Source: Deferribacteraceae bacterium (GTDB lineage Bacteria; Chrysiogenota; Deferribacteres; Deferribacterales; JAISNW01). From it: 6,924 nt of DNA. The DNA is taken from NCBI GenBank assembly GCA_031276055.1, contig JAISNW010000092.1, forward strand, positions 1-6,924, written 5' to 3'. The position numbers were made by a program, and so were the translations under genes. Under the pieces are notes generated by a model. It made no database searches, was not told the DNA's origin, and worked only from the letters and a program-made list of their open reading frames with translations. How positions within the stretch are numbered: the first letter of the stretch is position 1; every line of letters begins with the position of its first letter. This document shows, in pieces, positions 1 through 6,397 of this stretch.

Positions 1-29
1 TCACAAAAATAAAAATGCCTGACAAAAAG
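1..29 (-). other. AT-rich spacer downstream of ftsA, probably leading to ftsZ
   Basis: These 29 bases follow the ftsA TAA on the coding strand and contain two T-runs. They hold no start codon with a ribosome binding site, and no inverted repeat that would make an intrinsic terminator. The coding strand reads TTGTCA at 25 down to 20, one mismatch from the sigma-70 -35 consensus TTGACA. Its -10 would fall at or beyond the window edge, so a promoter for the next gene can be neither shown nor excluded. ftsZ as the next gene is inferred only from the usual dcw order. Confidence 0.4.
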
Positions 30-1271
30 TTAAAAGAACTCGCCGAGAAAATCTTTCATGCTGGCTTTAACTTTGGTCAAGAGGTCTCCTTCAACCCCTG
101 ATATGCTATTAGCGGAATCCCCTTTCTTGCTGTGCAGTATTGCTAAACCTACAGCTGTTGAAAATGAAGGATCGCATACTAGATCAGACAACCCTCCAAT
201 GTTCTGCGGAACCCCTATCCGTGCAGGTCTACCCATAACAGATGTTGCAAGCTCTTCTACTCCATCGAAGTTTGCAATCCCCCCGGTAATTACTATTCCA
301 GAGTTTATAAATTCATAGAGTTTCTTTACCTGCAGTTCACCCGCAAGCATGGTAAAAATTTCATCTGCTCTTGATTGCAATATCTGAGTTATCACTGATT
401 TTGAGATGCTTGACGGATGGTTTTTGCCGATCATCTTCACTGTTGCAGCCTCTTCAGGCATGACCTTTTCTATCCATATACAGCCGTGGTCTACCTTTAA
501 CCGCTCCGCTTCGCTCTCGGTGATCTGAAGCCCCATATGAAGGTCTTTGGTAAAGTTTATCCCCCCAAGCTGTAAAACAGCGGTATGAAAGACAGAACCT
601 TTATTAAAAACTGCAAGGTTTGTGGTGCCGCCGCCGCCGTCAATAAGGCAGGCGCCGATCTCCCTCTCGTCATCTGAGAGCACCGCTTCACTGGAGGCTA
701 GTTGATCAAGGATAATATCGTCTACAGTTATCCCCGCCTTTGTGCATGCTCTAGTTATGTTTGCAGCGTTTGATACAGCGCCGCTGACTATATGCACTTC
801 CACTTCTAGGCGGACTCCTGTCATCCCTATTGGAGTTTTTATATCCCCCTGCCCATCCAGTCTAAACTGTTGGGGGATTACATGGAGCACCTCATAACCT
901 ACAGGGATGTTTACCGCAGCAGCAGATTCAATAACCCTGTCAACATCACTCTGGGTGACCTCGCCGCCGCGCACAGCAACAACCCCTTTTGAGTTTGAGC
1001 TATTTATATGCCCGCCGGAAATTCCTGCATAGACGCTCTTTATCTTCACCCCGCTCATGCGCTCCGCCTCTATTACAGCTTGACGGATAGCCCGCTCTGT
1101 TGCTTCAATGTTCTGCACCTCGCCTTTGCGCATCCCTGTGTTGTTTGCTATCCCGCGCCCGATGACATCTACTCCCTGCTCGGAATTCTTCCTTATAACC
1201 ACAGCTTTAATGCAAGATGTTCCAATATCAAGCCCTACAAAGGTGTCTGCTGCTTTTTTTGTGCTAGCCAC
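30..1271 (-). CDS. ftsA: Cell division protein FtsA (actin-like membrane anchor of FtsZ)
   Basis: FtsA is an actin-superfamily ATPase that forms filaments under the inner membrane, tethers FtsZ and signals to later divisome proteins. The 413 residues match the family (E. coli 420). Phosphate-1 is LDIGTSCIKAV at 14-24. The FtsA-specific 1C subdomain lies at about 86-165. Phosphate-2 is DGGGGTTNLAV at 211-221, and the adenosine motif is GIVITGGIANFDGVEELA at 325-342. After a linker rich in Gly and Ser, the C-terminus LLTKVKASMKDFLGEFF (397-413) has the pattern of the amphipathic membrane-targeting helix. Phosphate-2 is unusual, with Gly for the common Ile/Leu and Asn for the final Asp of DIGGGTTD. 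The start is GTG, chosen because AAGGGGG lies 6 bases upstream and the frame gives a normal N-terminus; it overlaps the end of ftsQ by 8 bp. MreB or pilus PilM are excluded by the 1C region, the C-terminal helix and the context. Confidence 0.97.
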   Translation of the reverse strand: MASTKKAADTFVGLDIGTSCIKAVVIRKNSEQGVDVIGRGIANNTGMRKGEVQNIEATERAIRQAVIEAERMSGVKIKSVYAGISGGHINSSNSKGVVAVRGGEVTQSDVDRVIESAAAVNIPVGYEVLHVIPQQFRLDGQGDIKTPIGMTGVRLEVEVHIVSGAVSNAANITRACTKAGITVDDIILDQLASSEAVLSDDEREIGACLIDGGGGTTNLAVFNKGSVFHTAVLQLGGINFTKDLHMGLQITESEAERLKVDHGCIWIEKVMPEEAATVKMIGKNHPSSISKSVITQILQSRADEIFTMLAGELQVKKLYEFINSGIVITGGIANFDGVEELATSVMGRPARIGVPQNIGGLSDLVCDPSFSTAVGLAILHSKKGDSANSISGVEGDLLTKVKASMKDFLGEFF

Positions 1272-1935
1272 GAATTACCCCCTTTACGTAGACTCTCCCT
1301 GGTATGCTGAGATCTACCCTTTCTATCTGTCTGTATCTATCTTTAATCTGGCGGGTGTATCTTTCAAAGTTGCTTTCAAACACCGCCGGCGTATAGGCGG
1401 CAATTAAGATTTCTTCGCCCGTATTCACCGTAAAAAACCCATTTCTCACCACAACAGAGTTTTTCTGTAAAAACTCACTCGTTTTATAAAGCTCGGCAAA
1501 ACGGACAAACTCTGCAGCAAGCGGGAGTGCAGCCACCGTTACATTTACCCCCTCGCAACTTACAGGGATGTGCTTGCCTCTTGCTGTAAGGGCAGAGCAC
1601 CCTTTCGCATCTTTATATCTGATAAGCTCTTCATCCTCTATTACATTCACTATCAACTTGTCAGGAAGAACCCGTTTCACCGTCAATTTAAGCACCCATT
1701 CATCCTCTGTGTGAAGGTTGTTTGCAGCTATCTCTGAAAAGATATTTGCCCCAACATAAGAGGAATATATATTTTTAAGAAGCTCTGCATCTGCATGAAC
1801 CGCCCCCCGCACCTCCACTGTTCTTACAGCAAATAGTTCGCTGGTAAAAAGCGTCTGTTTCACCTGCAATACAGCTATAATTGCCAATCCGCAGATGATC
1901 CCCGCTAGAACAGTTTTAACGATGAGCTTTTTCAT
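1264..1935 (-). CDS. ftsQ: Cell division protein FtsQ (POTRA domain, bitopic membrane protein)
   Basis: FtsQ is a single-pass inner-membrane protein whose periplasmic part recruits FtsB/FtsL and links early and late divisome proteins. The 223-residue product has a short basic cytoplasmic tail (MKKLIVK) and one transmembrane helix at about 8-24. A POTRA domain follows: VRTVEVRGA at 37-45, the VGANIF turn at 61-66 and VKRVLPDKLIVNVIEDEEL at 86-104, the usual end of POTRA. The FtsQ/DivIB C-terminal domain continues to VDLSIPGRVYVKG at 207-219. It is shorter than E. coli FtsQ (276 aa). Two cysteines, Cys113 and Cys127, fall in the extracytoplasmic part just after POTRA. The family is weakly conserved in sequence, so the call rests on topology, the POTRA pattern and the position between ddl and ftsA. 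The ATG start has only a weak ribosome binding site 12 bp after the ddl stop. The 3' end overlaps ftsA by 8 bp. Confidence 0.94.
   Translation of the reverse strand: MKKLIVKTVLAGIICGLAIIAVLQVKQTLFTSELFAVRTVEVRGAVHADAELLKNIYSSYVGANIFSEIAANNLHTEDEWVLKLTVKRVLPDKLIVNVIEDEELIRYKDAKGCSALTARGKHIPVSCEGVNVTVAALPLAAEFVRFAELYKTSEFLQKNSVVVRNGFFTVNTGEEILIAAYTPAVFESNFERYTRQIKDRYRQIERVDLSIPGRVYVKGVIRG
1278..1284 (-). promoter_or_regulatory. Ribosome binding site deciding the GTG start of ftsA
   Basis: AAGGGGG on the coding strand lies 6 bases before a GTG codon and inside the last codons of ftsQ. No ATG is available nearby in frame, so this site supports the GTG start and the 8-bp ftsQ/ftsA overlap. Coupled translation of the two genes is inferred. 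Confidence 0.8.
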
Positions 1936-1947
1936 GCGTGCAGCCCA

Positions 1948-2847
1948 CTAGTATTGCCCAGAGCTTGCTGAGGAGAGCATCATTTCAAAGAGTTCCAAAG
2001 CCGAAATGCCGTCATGCTCCGCCGCCTTAGGCAGATTGCTTGTTTCTGTGAGACCTGGCACTGTATTCACCTCCAGCACGTAAGGGATTTCTCTAAATAT
2101 AATGTCAACCCTTGCCGCCCCTGAACAGTTCAACGCTCTATAAGCGCTCATAGCGGTTGCCTTCACCAAACTTATCTCTGAAGGTGAAAGTCCTGTATCA
2201 AAAAGATACTCGGTAGAGCCCGCTGTATACTTGGAGGCGTAATCATAAAAACCGCTTAATGGCTTAATGAGTATGGGTGAGAAAACTTTGCTGTTTACTA
2301 TGGAAACTGTAATCTCCTTGCCGTCTATATACTCTTCCACTAAAACGCAGTCATCATACCTTTTAGCAAGGCTGCCCGCCTGTTTATAATGATCTCTCGT
2401 GTGCACAATGCTAACACCAACGGTAGAACCTTCTCTAGCGGGCTTTATTACACACGGCATAAACTGCGGATCGCCTCCTGTGCCGAATTGATAATATTTT
2501 GGGGTAGGGATGGCGTTCTTTTCAAAGGCTAGCTTTGCCATGTATTTGTTATAAGCCATCATGCTGGAGGCGACGCCTGAGCCTGTATAGGCGATCCCCG
2601 CCATTTCAAGAAAACCTTGTAAGACGCCGTCTTCGCCGTATTTTCCATGCACCGCATTAAAGCAGATATCAGGGTGGCGGCTTAAAATTTCATAGATATT
2701 ATCCTCATTAAGAATAAACGCCTCAACATCATAACCGCCTTTTTTTAAGGCATCGTAAACATTCTGCCCTGTGCGCAAAGACACTTCGCGCTCTGAACCT
2801 ATCCCGCCGTAAACAACAAGAACCTTTTTCTCTTTTAAGTTTGCCAT
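1948..2847 (-). CDS. ddl: D-alanine--D-alanine ligase
   Basis: Ddl is a cytoplasmic ATP-grasp enzyme that joins two D-Ala to make the dipeptide MurF adds to the stem peptide. At 299 residues it matches DdlB (306 in E. coli). GGIGSEREVSL at 14-24 contains Glu19 (E. coli Glu15). HGKYGEDGVLQG lies at 67-78. KPAREGSTVG at 135-144 contains Lys135 and Ser141, equivalent to E. coli Lys144 and Ser150. YDYASKY at 201-207 ends in Lys206-Tyr207, matching E. coli Lys215-Tyr216. ARVD at 245-248 gives Arg246 and metal ligand Asp248, and LEVN at 258-261 gives ligands Glu259 and Asn261. NTVPGLTETSNLPKAA follows at 261-276. Tyr207 is the residue associated with D-Ala as second substrate; Phe here marks D-lactate ligases. 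The ATG start is supported by GAGG overlapping the murC stop. The stop TAG lies in the same frame as ftsQ, 12 bp away. Confidence 0.98.
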   Translation of the reverse strand: MANLKEKKVLVVYGGIGSEREVSLRTGQNVYDALKKGGYDVEAFILNEDNIYEILSRHPDICFNAVHGKYGEDGVLQGFLEMAGIAYTGSGVASSMMAYNKYMAKLAFEKNAIPTPKYYQFGTGGDPQFMPCVIKPAREGSTVGVSIVHTRDHYKQAGSLAKRYDDCVLVEEYIDGKEITVSIVNSKVFSPILIKPLSGFYDYASKYTAGSTEYLFDTGLSPSEISLVKATAMSAYRALNCSGAARVDIIFREIPYVLEVNTVPGLTETSNLPKAAEHDGISALELFEMMLSSASSGQY

Positions 2848-2855
2848 CTGTTTAA

Positions 2856-2859
2856 CCTC
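2856..2859 (-). promoter_or_regulatory. Ribosome binding site of ddl, overlapping the murC stop
   Basis: GAGG on the coding strand begins within the TGA stop codon of murC and ends 8 bases before the ddl ATG. Termination on murC therefore happens right on the ddl initiation region, which fits coupled translation. Confidence 0.7.
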
Positions 2860-4258
2860 ACATAATCTTTATCCGCTTGCTGCTGAAGTAATCTGCTAGT
2901 TCGTAAGAAAACTTCGATATATTCCCTGCTCCCATAACTACAATTGCCAAATTATCATCTATTATTCCGTCTAATCGGGTGTAAAAGTCCGGCCACTTTT
3001 TAAGATAGGCTGCATTCTTAAAGCCGTATCTTTTTATCTCCTCTAAGAGCATTTCAGAATCCACCCCTTCAATAGGTTCTTCCGAAGCGGGGTATATATC
3101 TGTTAAAAACAGATAATCCGCATCTAAAAAGCACTTTGCAAACTCGCTCTTCAAATTTTGCGTCCGAGAATAGCGGTGGGGTTGGAATATAACGCATATC
3201 TTAAAGCCTGTTAAAGCCTCCCTCGCTGCTTTTAATGTAGCAGCGATTTCAGTGGGGTGATGCCCATAATCGTCTATTACATATAAGTTTTCACTTTCAT
3301 AACGCATTGAAAGCCGCCGTTGAACTCCTGCATAGTTGGCAAGCAGATCGCACACAGAGGAGAAAGGCGCCTGCATCTCGATTGAAACGGCTATCGCCGC
3401 TAATGCGTTTAAGATAATATGATCACCTGGATGGTATAAGCTAACCCTCCCTAAGAAATTTTCTTTATACTCCACATCAAAACTTACCTTAAAGCCTGTT
3501 TTTACTATGTTGGAGCCCCGAACATCCGCCTGGGCTTTCACACCGTAGCTTATAAAACGTTTATTCAACTTATGGATAATATCCGCCACATTCCCATCGT
3601 CAATACATATTACAGCGCACCCATAAAAAGGAACGCTATTGGCAAAGGCGGCAAAACAGCTCTTCACATCCTCCATATCTTGATAATTTTCCATATGCTC
3701 TTTATCAATATTGGTGATAACAGCTATAGAAGGATACAGTTTCATAAACGATTTATCGCTCTCATCAGCTTCCACCACCATTACATTCTGCTTTCCAAAG
3801 CGGGCGTTGCTCCCTGTTCTATTTAATAGCCCTCCCACTATTGCGGTAGGGTCATATTCACAAGCGGTTAAAATCTCTGTTATCATACTAGTGGTTGTGG
3901 TTTTGCCGTGGCTGCCTGCTACTGCTATTGAATATTTTAAGCGGGTGAGCTCCCCTAGCATCTCCCCCCTTGAAATAATAGGGATAAACGCCTCTTCCGC
4001 CGCTAAAAGCTCTGGGTTGTCTTTAGAGATTGCAGAGGAATAAACCACCAATTCAGCTCCTTGAACATTCTTACTGTCATGCCCTATGTATACAGGGATT
4101 CCGAACTCCCTTAACTCTCTGGTCGTGTTGTTCTCCACGACATCTGAACCTGAGACTTCAAATTCAAGATTTTTAAGCACCTTCGCTATCCCGCTCATAC
4201 CTATCCCGCCGATGCCTACAAAATGCAATCTTTTAAGGAAACCGAAAATATTTGTCAT
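2858..4258 (-). CDS. murC: UDP-N-acetylmuramate--L-alanine ligase
   Basis: MurC is the cytoplasmic ATP-dependent ligase that adds the first stem-peptide residue, L-Ala, to UDP-MurNAc. The 466-residue product has all three Mur ligase domains. The N-terminal nucleotide-binding loop is GIGGIGMSG at 15-23. The central ATPase domain has the P-loop GSHGKTTT at 115-122, EADESD at 163-168 and TNIDKEH at 182-188. The third domain begins after HPGDHIILNALA at 276-287 and GVQRRL at 311-316. It carries DDYGHHPTE at 329-337, FQPHRYSRT at 358-366, IYPASEEP at 388-395 and GAGNI at 443-447. GSHGKT together with DDYGHHPTE and QPHRYSRT is diagnostic of MurC, rather than MurD/E/F or Mpl. The ATG start has a strong AAGGGGG site; another ATG four bases upstream is out of frame. 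It begins 19 bp after murG and ends 10 bp before ddl, with no murB between. It is shorter than the E. coli enzyme (491 aa), partly because the loop after RRL is short. Confidence 0.98.
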   Translation of the reverse strand: MTNIFGFLKRLHFVGIGGIGMSGIAKVLKNLEFEVSGSDVVENNTTRELREFGIPVYIGHDSKNVQGAELVVYSSAISKDNPELLAAEEAFIPIISRGEMLGELTRLKYSIAVAGSHGKTTTTSMITEILTACEYDPTAIVGGLLNRTGSNARFGKQNVMVVEADESDKSFMKLYPSIAVITNIDKEHMENYQDMEDVKSCFAAFANSVPFYGCAVICIDDGNVADIIHKLNKRFISYGVKAQADVRGSNIVKTGFKVSFDVEYKENFLGRVSLYHPGDHIILNALAAIAVSIEMQAPFSSVCDLLANYAGVQRRLSMRYESENLYVIDDYGHHPTEIAATLKAAREALTGFKICVIFQPHRYSRTQNLKSEFAKCFLDADYLFLTDIYPASEEPIEGVDSEMLLEEIKRYGFKNAAYLKKWPDFYTRLDGIIDDNLAIVVMGAGNISKFSYELADYFSSKRIKIM

Positions 4259-4262
4259 CCAT

Positions 4263-4269
4263 CCCCCTT
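4263..4269 (-). promoter_or_regulatory. Ribosome binding site of murC
   Basis: AAGGGGG lies in the 19-bp murG-murC gap, 4 bases before the ATG. An overlapping ATGGATG gives a second, out-of-frame ATG four bases upstream. Only the downstream ATG opens the MurC frame, and it gives a normal N-terminus ahead of the GIGGIGM loop. Confidence 0.75.
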
Positions 4270-4277
4270 ATTAACTC

Positions 4278-5318
4278 TTAATTATCTAAGCCCATCAACT
4301 TTATCATCTTTGCTGCAGCATCCTCTATTTTAAGATGTGCAAAGTTTAGACCGTAGGTTGTAAGTTCTATATACATCTTGTCTATCTCTTTTATTAAAGC
4401 AGCTGCACTTAATCTATCTTCTGTAATAAGTCTTCCAAAACCTGAATCGACCATATACTTAGCGTTATGAAACTGGTGGTTCTGCGCTGCTGCGGCAAAG
4501 GGGATATATATCCCCGGCCTCTTTGCAGCCATAGCCTCAAAGAGCATCCCTGAACCTGCTCTTGCTGCCACCATATCCGCCCATTTAAGCTCCTGCGCCA
4601 TATCATCTATAAACGGCAGAACTCTTAGATTTTCATATTCTTGTTTCAGCTCTGCTTTATAGAGGGCTCTTGTTTCATCTTCAAGAGTTTTCCCTGTTTG
4701 ATGAGTTATGCTGTAGCCGTCTTCTAAAAGAGTTTTCGCTGCCTTTACAACGGTTTGGTTTATTATCCTCGCTCCATTTGAACCGCCGATGACAAGGATA
4801 TTTTTCCCCCTTTCTGTATTCGCCTCAATCCCAAAAAAGCTGCTGCGGACTGGGTTGCCCACACAGATTGACCTAGCAGGAGCGTGCAGCGTTTTAGAAT
4901 AAGCGGTAAAAACCTTTGCAGCTTGAGAGGCCAGCCACCTATTTAATGTTCCCATGACGCTGTTTGACTCGTGGATATATACTTCATTTCGCTTTAATAT
5001 CCCCGCCATAGCGGCAGGCGCCCCTGCAAAGCCGCCTAAAACGAGAACCTTATCCCCCTTTTTTATATAGCCCGATACAGCGTGGGACTGCTTTACCAAT
5101 TTTGATAAAGCCTTTACCTTCCCGAACATCTTCTCTCCTGCAAAGACGGACACCTTCTGTTCCACAAAATCGTAGCCTAATTTGCTTAGAACTTCACGTT
5201 CTATCCCCCGCTCTGACACTAGAAAGAGCAGCGGAACTTTATCCTTCAACCTTTCAGCAACTGCTATACCAGGGTATAGATGCCCTCCAGTTCCCCCTCC
5301 TGCTATTATCAGTTTCAT
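4278..5318 (-). CDS. murG: UDP-GlcNAc:undecaprenyl-pyrophosphoryl-MurNAc-pentapeptide N-acetylglucosaminyltransferase (lipid II synthase)
   Basis: MurG is a GT28-family peripheral membrane enzyme that transfers GlcNAc from UDP-GlcNAc to lipid I on the cytoplasmic face, giving lipid II, the substrate of FtsW. The 346 residues match the usual length (E. coli 355). The N-terminal Rossmann domain shows the glycine loop GGGTGGH at 7-13, GGFAG at 95-99 and HESN at 116-119. GNPVR at 154-158 marks the domain linker. The C-terminal domain has GGSNGA at 178-183, then the UDP-GlcNAc loop RAGSGMLFE at 253-261, whose Glu261 aligns with the ribose-binding Glu269 of E. coli. QNHQFHNA follows at 279-286. The loop departs from the common R-(S/A)-G-A-x-T pattern: Ser256 stands for Ala and Met258 for Thr. 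The ATG start is well placed, with GAGGAGA just upstream inside ftsW and an ATGA overlap that suggests coupled translation. Confidence 0.97.
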   Translation of the reverse strand: MKLIIAGGGTGGHLYPGIAVAERLKDKVPLLFLVSERGIEREVLSKLGYDFVEQKVSVFAGEKMFGKVKALSKLVKQSHAVSGYIKKGDKVLVLGGFAGAPAAMAGILKRNEVYIHESNSVMGTLNRWLASQAAKVFTAYSKTLHAPARSICVGNPVRSSFFGIEANTERGKNILVIGGSNGARIINQTVVKAAKTLLEDGYSITHQTGKTLEDETRALYKAELKQEYENLRVLPFIDDMAQELKWADMVAARAGSGMLFEAMAAKRPGIYIPFAAAAQNHQFHNAKYMVDSGFGRLITEDRLSAAALIKEIDKMYIELTTYGLNFAHLKIEDAAAKMIKLMGLDN

Positions 5319-6397
5319 CTGCTCTCCTCAATCCCTCTTAGGATTATCCCCACAAAAAAGAGGGCTATCATAAGCGCACTCCCGCCATAGCTGACAAATG
5401 GGAGGGTGATCCCCTTTGTAGGCAGCAGCCCGAGCACAACCCCTATATTTATTATGCTCTGATAAAAGAGCATACAGCTAACCCCTATTAAAACCAGCTT
5501 TTTATATCTATCAGTCTGGTTTAACGCCGCCTTAATAGCGATTCTGAAAAAGAGCGTTATTGCAAGCACAACCCCCATTGCGCCTAATATCCCTGTTTCT
5601 TCGGAGATGATGGCGTAAACAAAATCTGTGTGGGCTTCGGGCAGGAAGAAGAGCTTCTGAGTTGAATTGCCTATCCCCTTTCCGTAAACGCCGCCGCTTC
5701 CCACCGCCGAAAGAGACTGAACAAGTTGATAGCCGCTGCCTAGTCGATCCGCCCACGGATCAAGAAACATCATAAGTCTGCCGCGCCGATAGCCTAAAAA
5801 GAGGCTCGCTATAAAAAGCGGGAGCAAAAACCCTAATATCCCTACAATATGCCGCCCTTTAGCCCCTCCGATAATTAATATGGTAAAGGCCACAGAAGAT
5901 ATAAGAATGGTAGTGCCGAAATCAGGCTCAAGCATTACGAGGGCGGCAAGAGCGCCCACCATTATAGTGGCGGGGAGAAAACCTCTTGAAAAATCAGCCA
6001 TCTTTTCATACTTTTTGTCCAGATAGTGAGCAAGATAGACCACCACTGTAAACTTCGCCAATTCAGAAGGTTGAAACGAGAATACCGGCAGCATTATCCA
6101 GCGGTGCGCTCCATTTGCTTCTCTTTGGAAAAAGACAATTACTAAAAGCGTCAACGTAAAAAAGAAGAGGATGACTATATTTTTTCTATAAAACTCCAAC
6201 GGTATCTTATAAGCCGCAAACATGCAGATAAAGCCCGCAACAGAGCTTAATATCTGTTTCATAAGAAAATAGCTGTCGCTTCTGCCTAACCTCATCGCTT
6301 GCAGAGAGCCCGCAGAATAAGAGAACAAAAGCCCTGTGAGCGTTAGAATAAAAACTATAAATAATAGGTGGAATTTAGGGTTTCTGTAAGTCAGCAT
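5315..6397 (-). CDS. ftsW: Septal peptidoglycan glycosyltransferase FtsW (SEDS family)
   Basis: FtsW is the inner-membrane SEDS protein that polymerises lipid II at the septum together with a class B penicillin-binding protein (FtsI). The 360-residue product has about ten hydrophobic segments, near 11-29, 47-64, 73-90, 112-125, 141-155, 161-178, 182-202, 265-288, 300-322 and 334-354. SEDS motifs are intact: NGAHRWI at 95-101, FQPSELAK at 108-115, EPDFGTT at 157-163, and KLFFLPEAHTDF at 248-259. Asp258 in the last of these corresponds to the catalytic Asp of FtsW/RodA. PTKGITLPFVSYGGS follows at 326-340. The HRW and LPEAHTDF forms and the position between murD and murG favour FtsW over RodA or SpoVE. 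The ATG start has GGGGGA upstream and overlaps murD by 7 bp; the TGA stop overlaps the murG ATG by 4 bp. The protein is shorter than E. coli FtsW (414 aa), mainly because both cytoplasmic tails are short. Confidence 0.97.
   Translation of the reverse strand: MLTYRNPKFHLLFIVFILTLTGLLFSYSAGSLQAMRLGRSDSYFLMKQILSSVAGFICMFAAYKIPLEFYRKNIVILFFFTLTLLVIVFFQREANGAHRWIMLPVFSFQPSELAKFTVVVYLAHYLDKKYEKMADFSRGFLPATIMVGALAALVMLEPDFGTTILISSVAFTILIIGGAKGRHIVGILGFLLPLFIASLFLGYRRGRLMMFLDPWADRLGSGYQLVQSLSAVGSGGVYGKGIGNSTQKLFFLPEAHTDFVYAIISEETGILGAMGVVLAITLFFRIAIKAALNQTDRYKKLVLIGVSCMLFYQSIINIGVVLGLLPTKGITLPFVSYGGSALMIALFFVGIILRGIEESR
5323..5329 (-). promoter_or_regulatory. Ribosome binding site of murG, inside ftsW
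   Basis: GAGGAGA is encoded by the Glu-Glu-Ser codons near the end of ftsW, 4 bases before the murG ATG (7 from the GAGG core). With the ATGA stop/start overlap it marks strong ftsW-murG coupling. Confidence 0.8.

Noticed and set aside
15..101. Small + strand frame starting ATGCCTGACAAAAAG, opposite the end of ftsA
   Set aside because: The 28-codon peptide looks charged and helical, but it is opposite the ftsA membrane-targeting helix and has no ribosome binding site.
1008..1407. Two overlapping + strand open frames of about 100 codons opposite the ftsQ/ftsA junction
   Set aside because: They overlap each other in different frames and run antisense to two well-supported genes, and they show no domain or start signal.
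3711..4043. + strand open frame of 110 codons opposite murC
   Set aside because: It lies wholly opposite the conserved central ATPase domain of murC, has no ribosome binding site, and its translation is low-complexity with no recognisable family. It is an antisense shadow.
5532..5756. Arg-rich 74-codon minus-strand frame within ftsW
   Set aside because: It is an alternative frame over the most conserved part of ftsW (the KLFFLPEAHTDF region). The Arg-rich composition is that of an out-of-frame reading.
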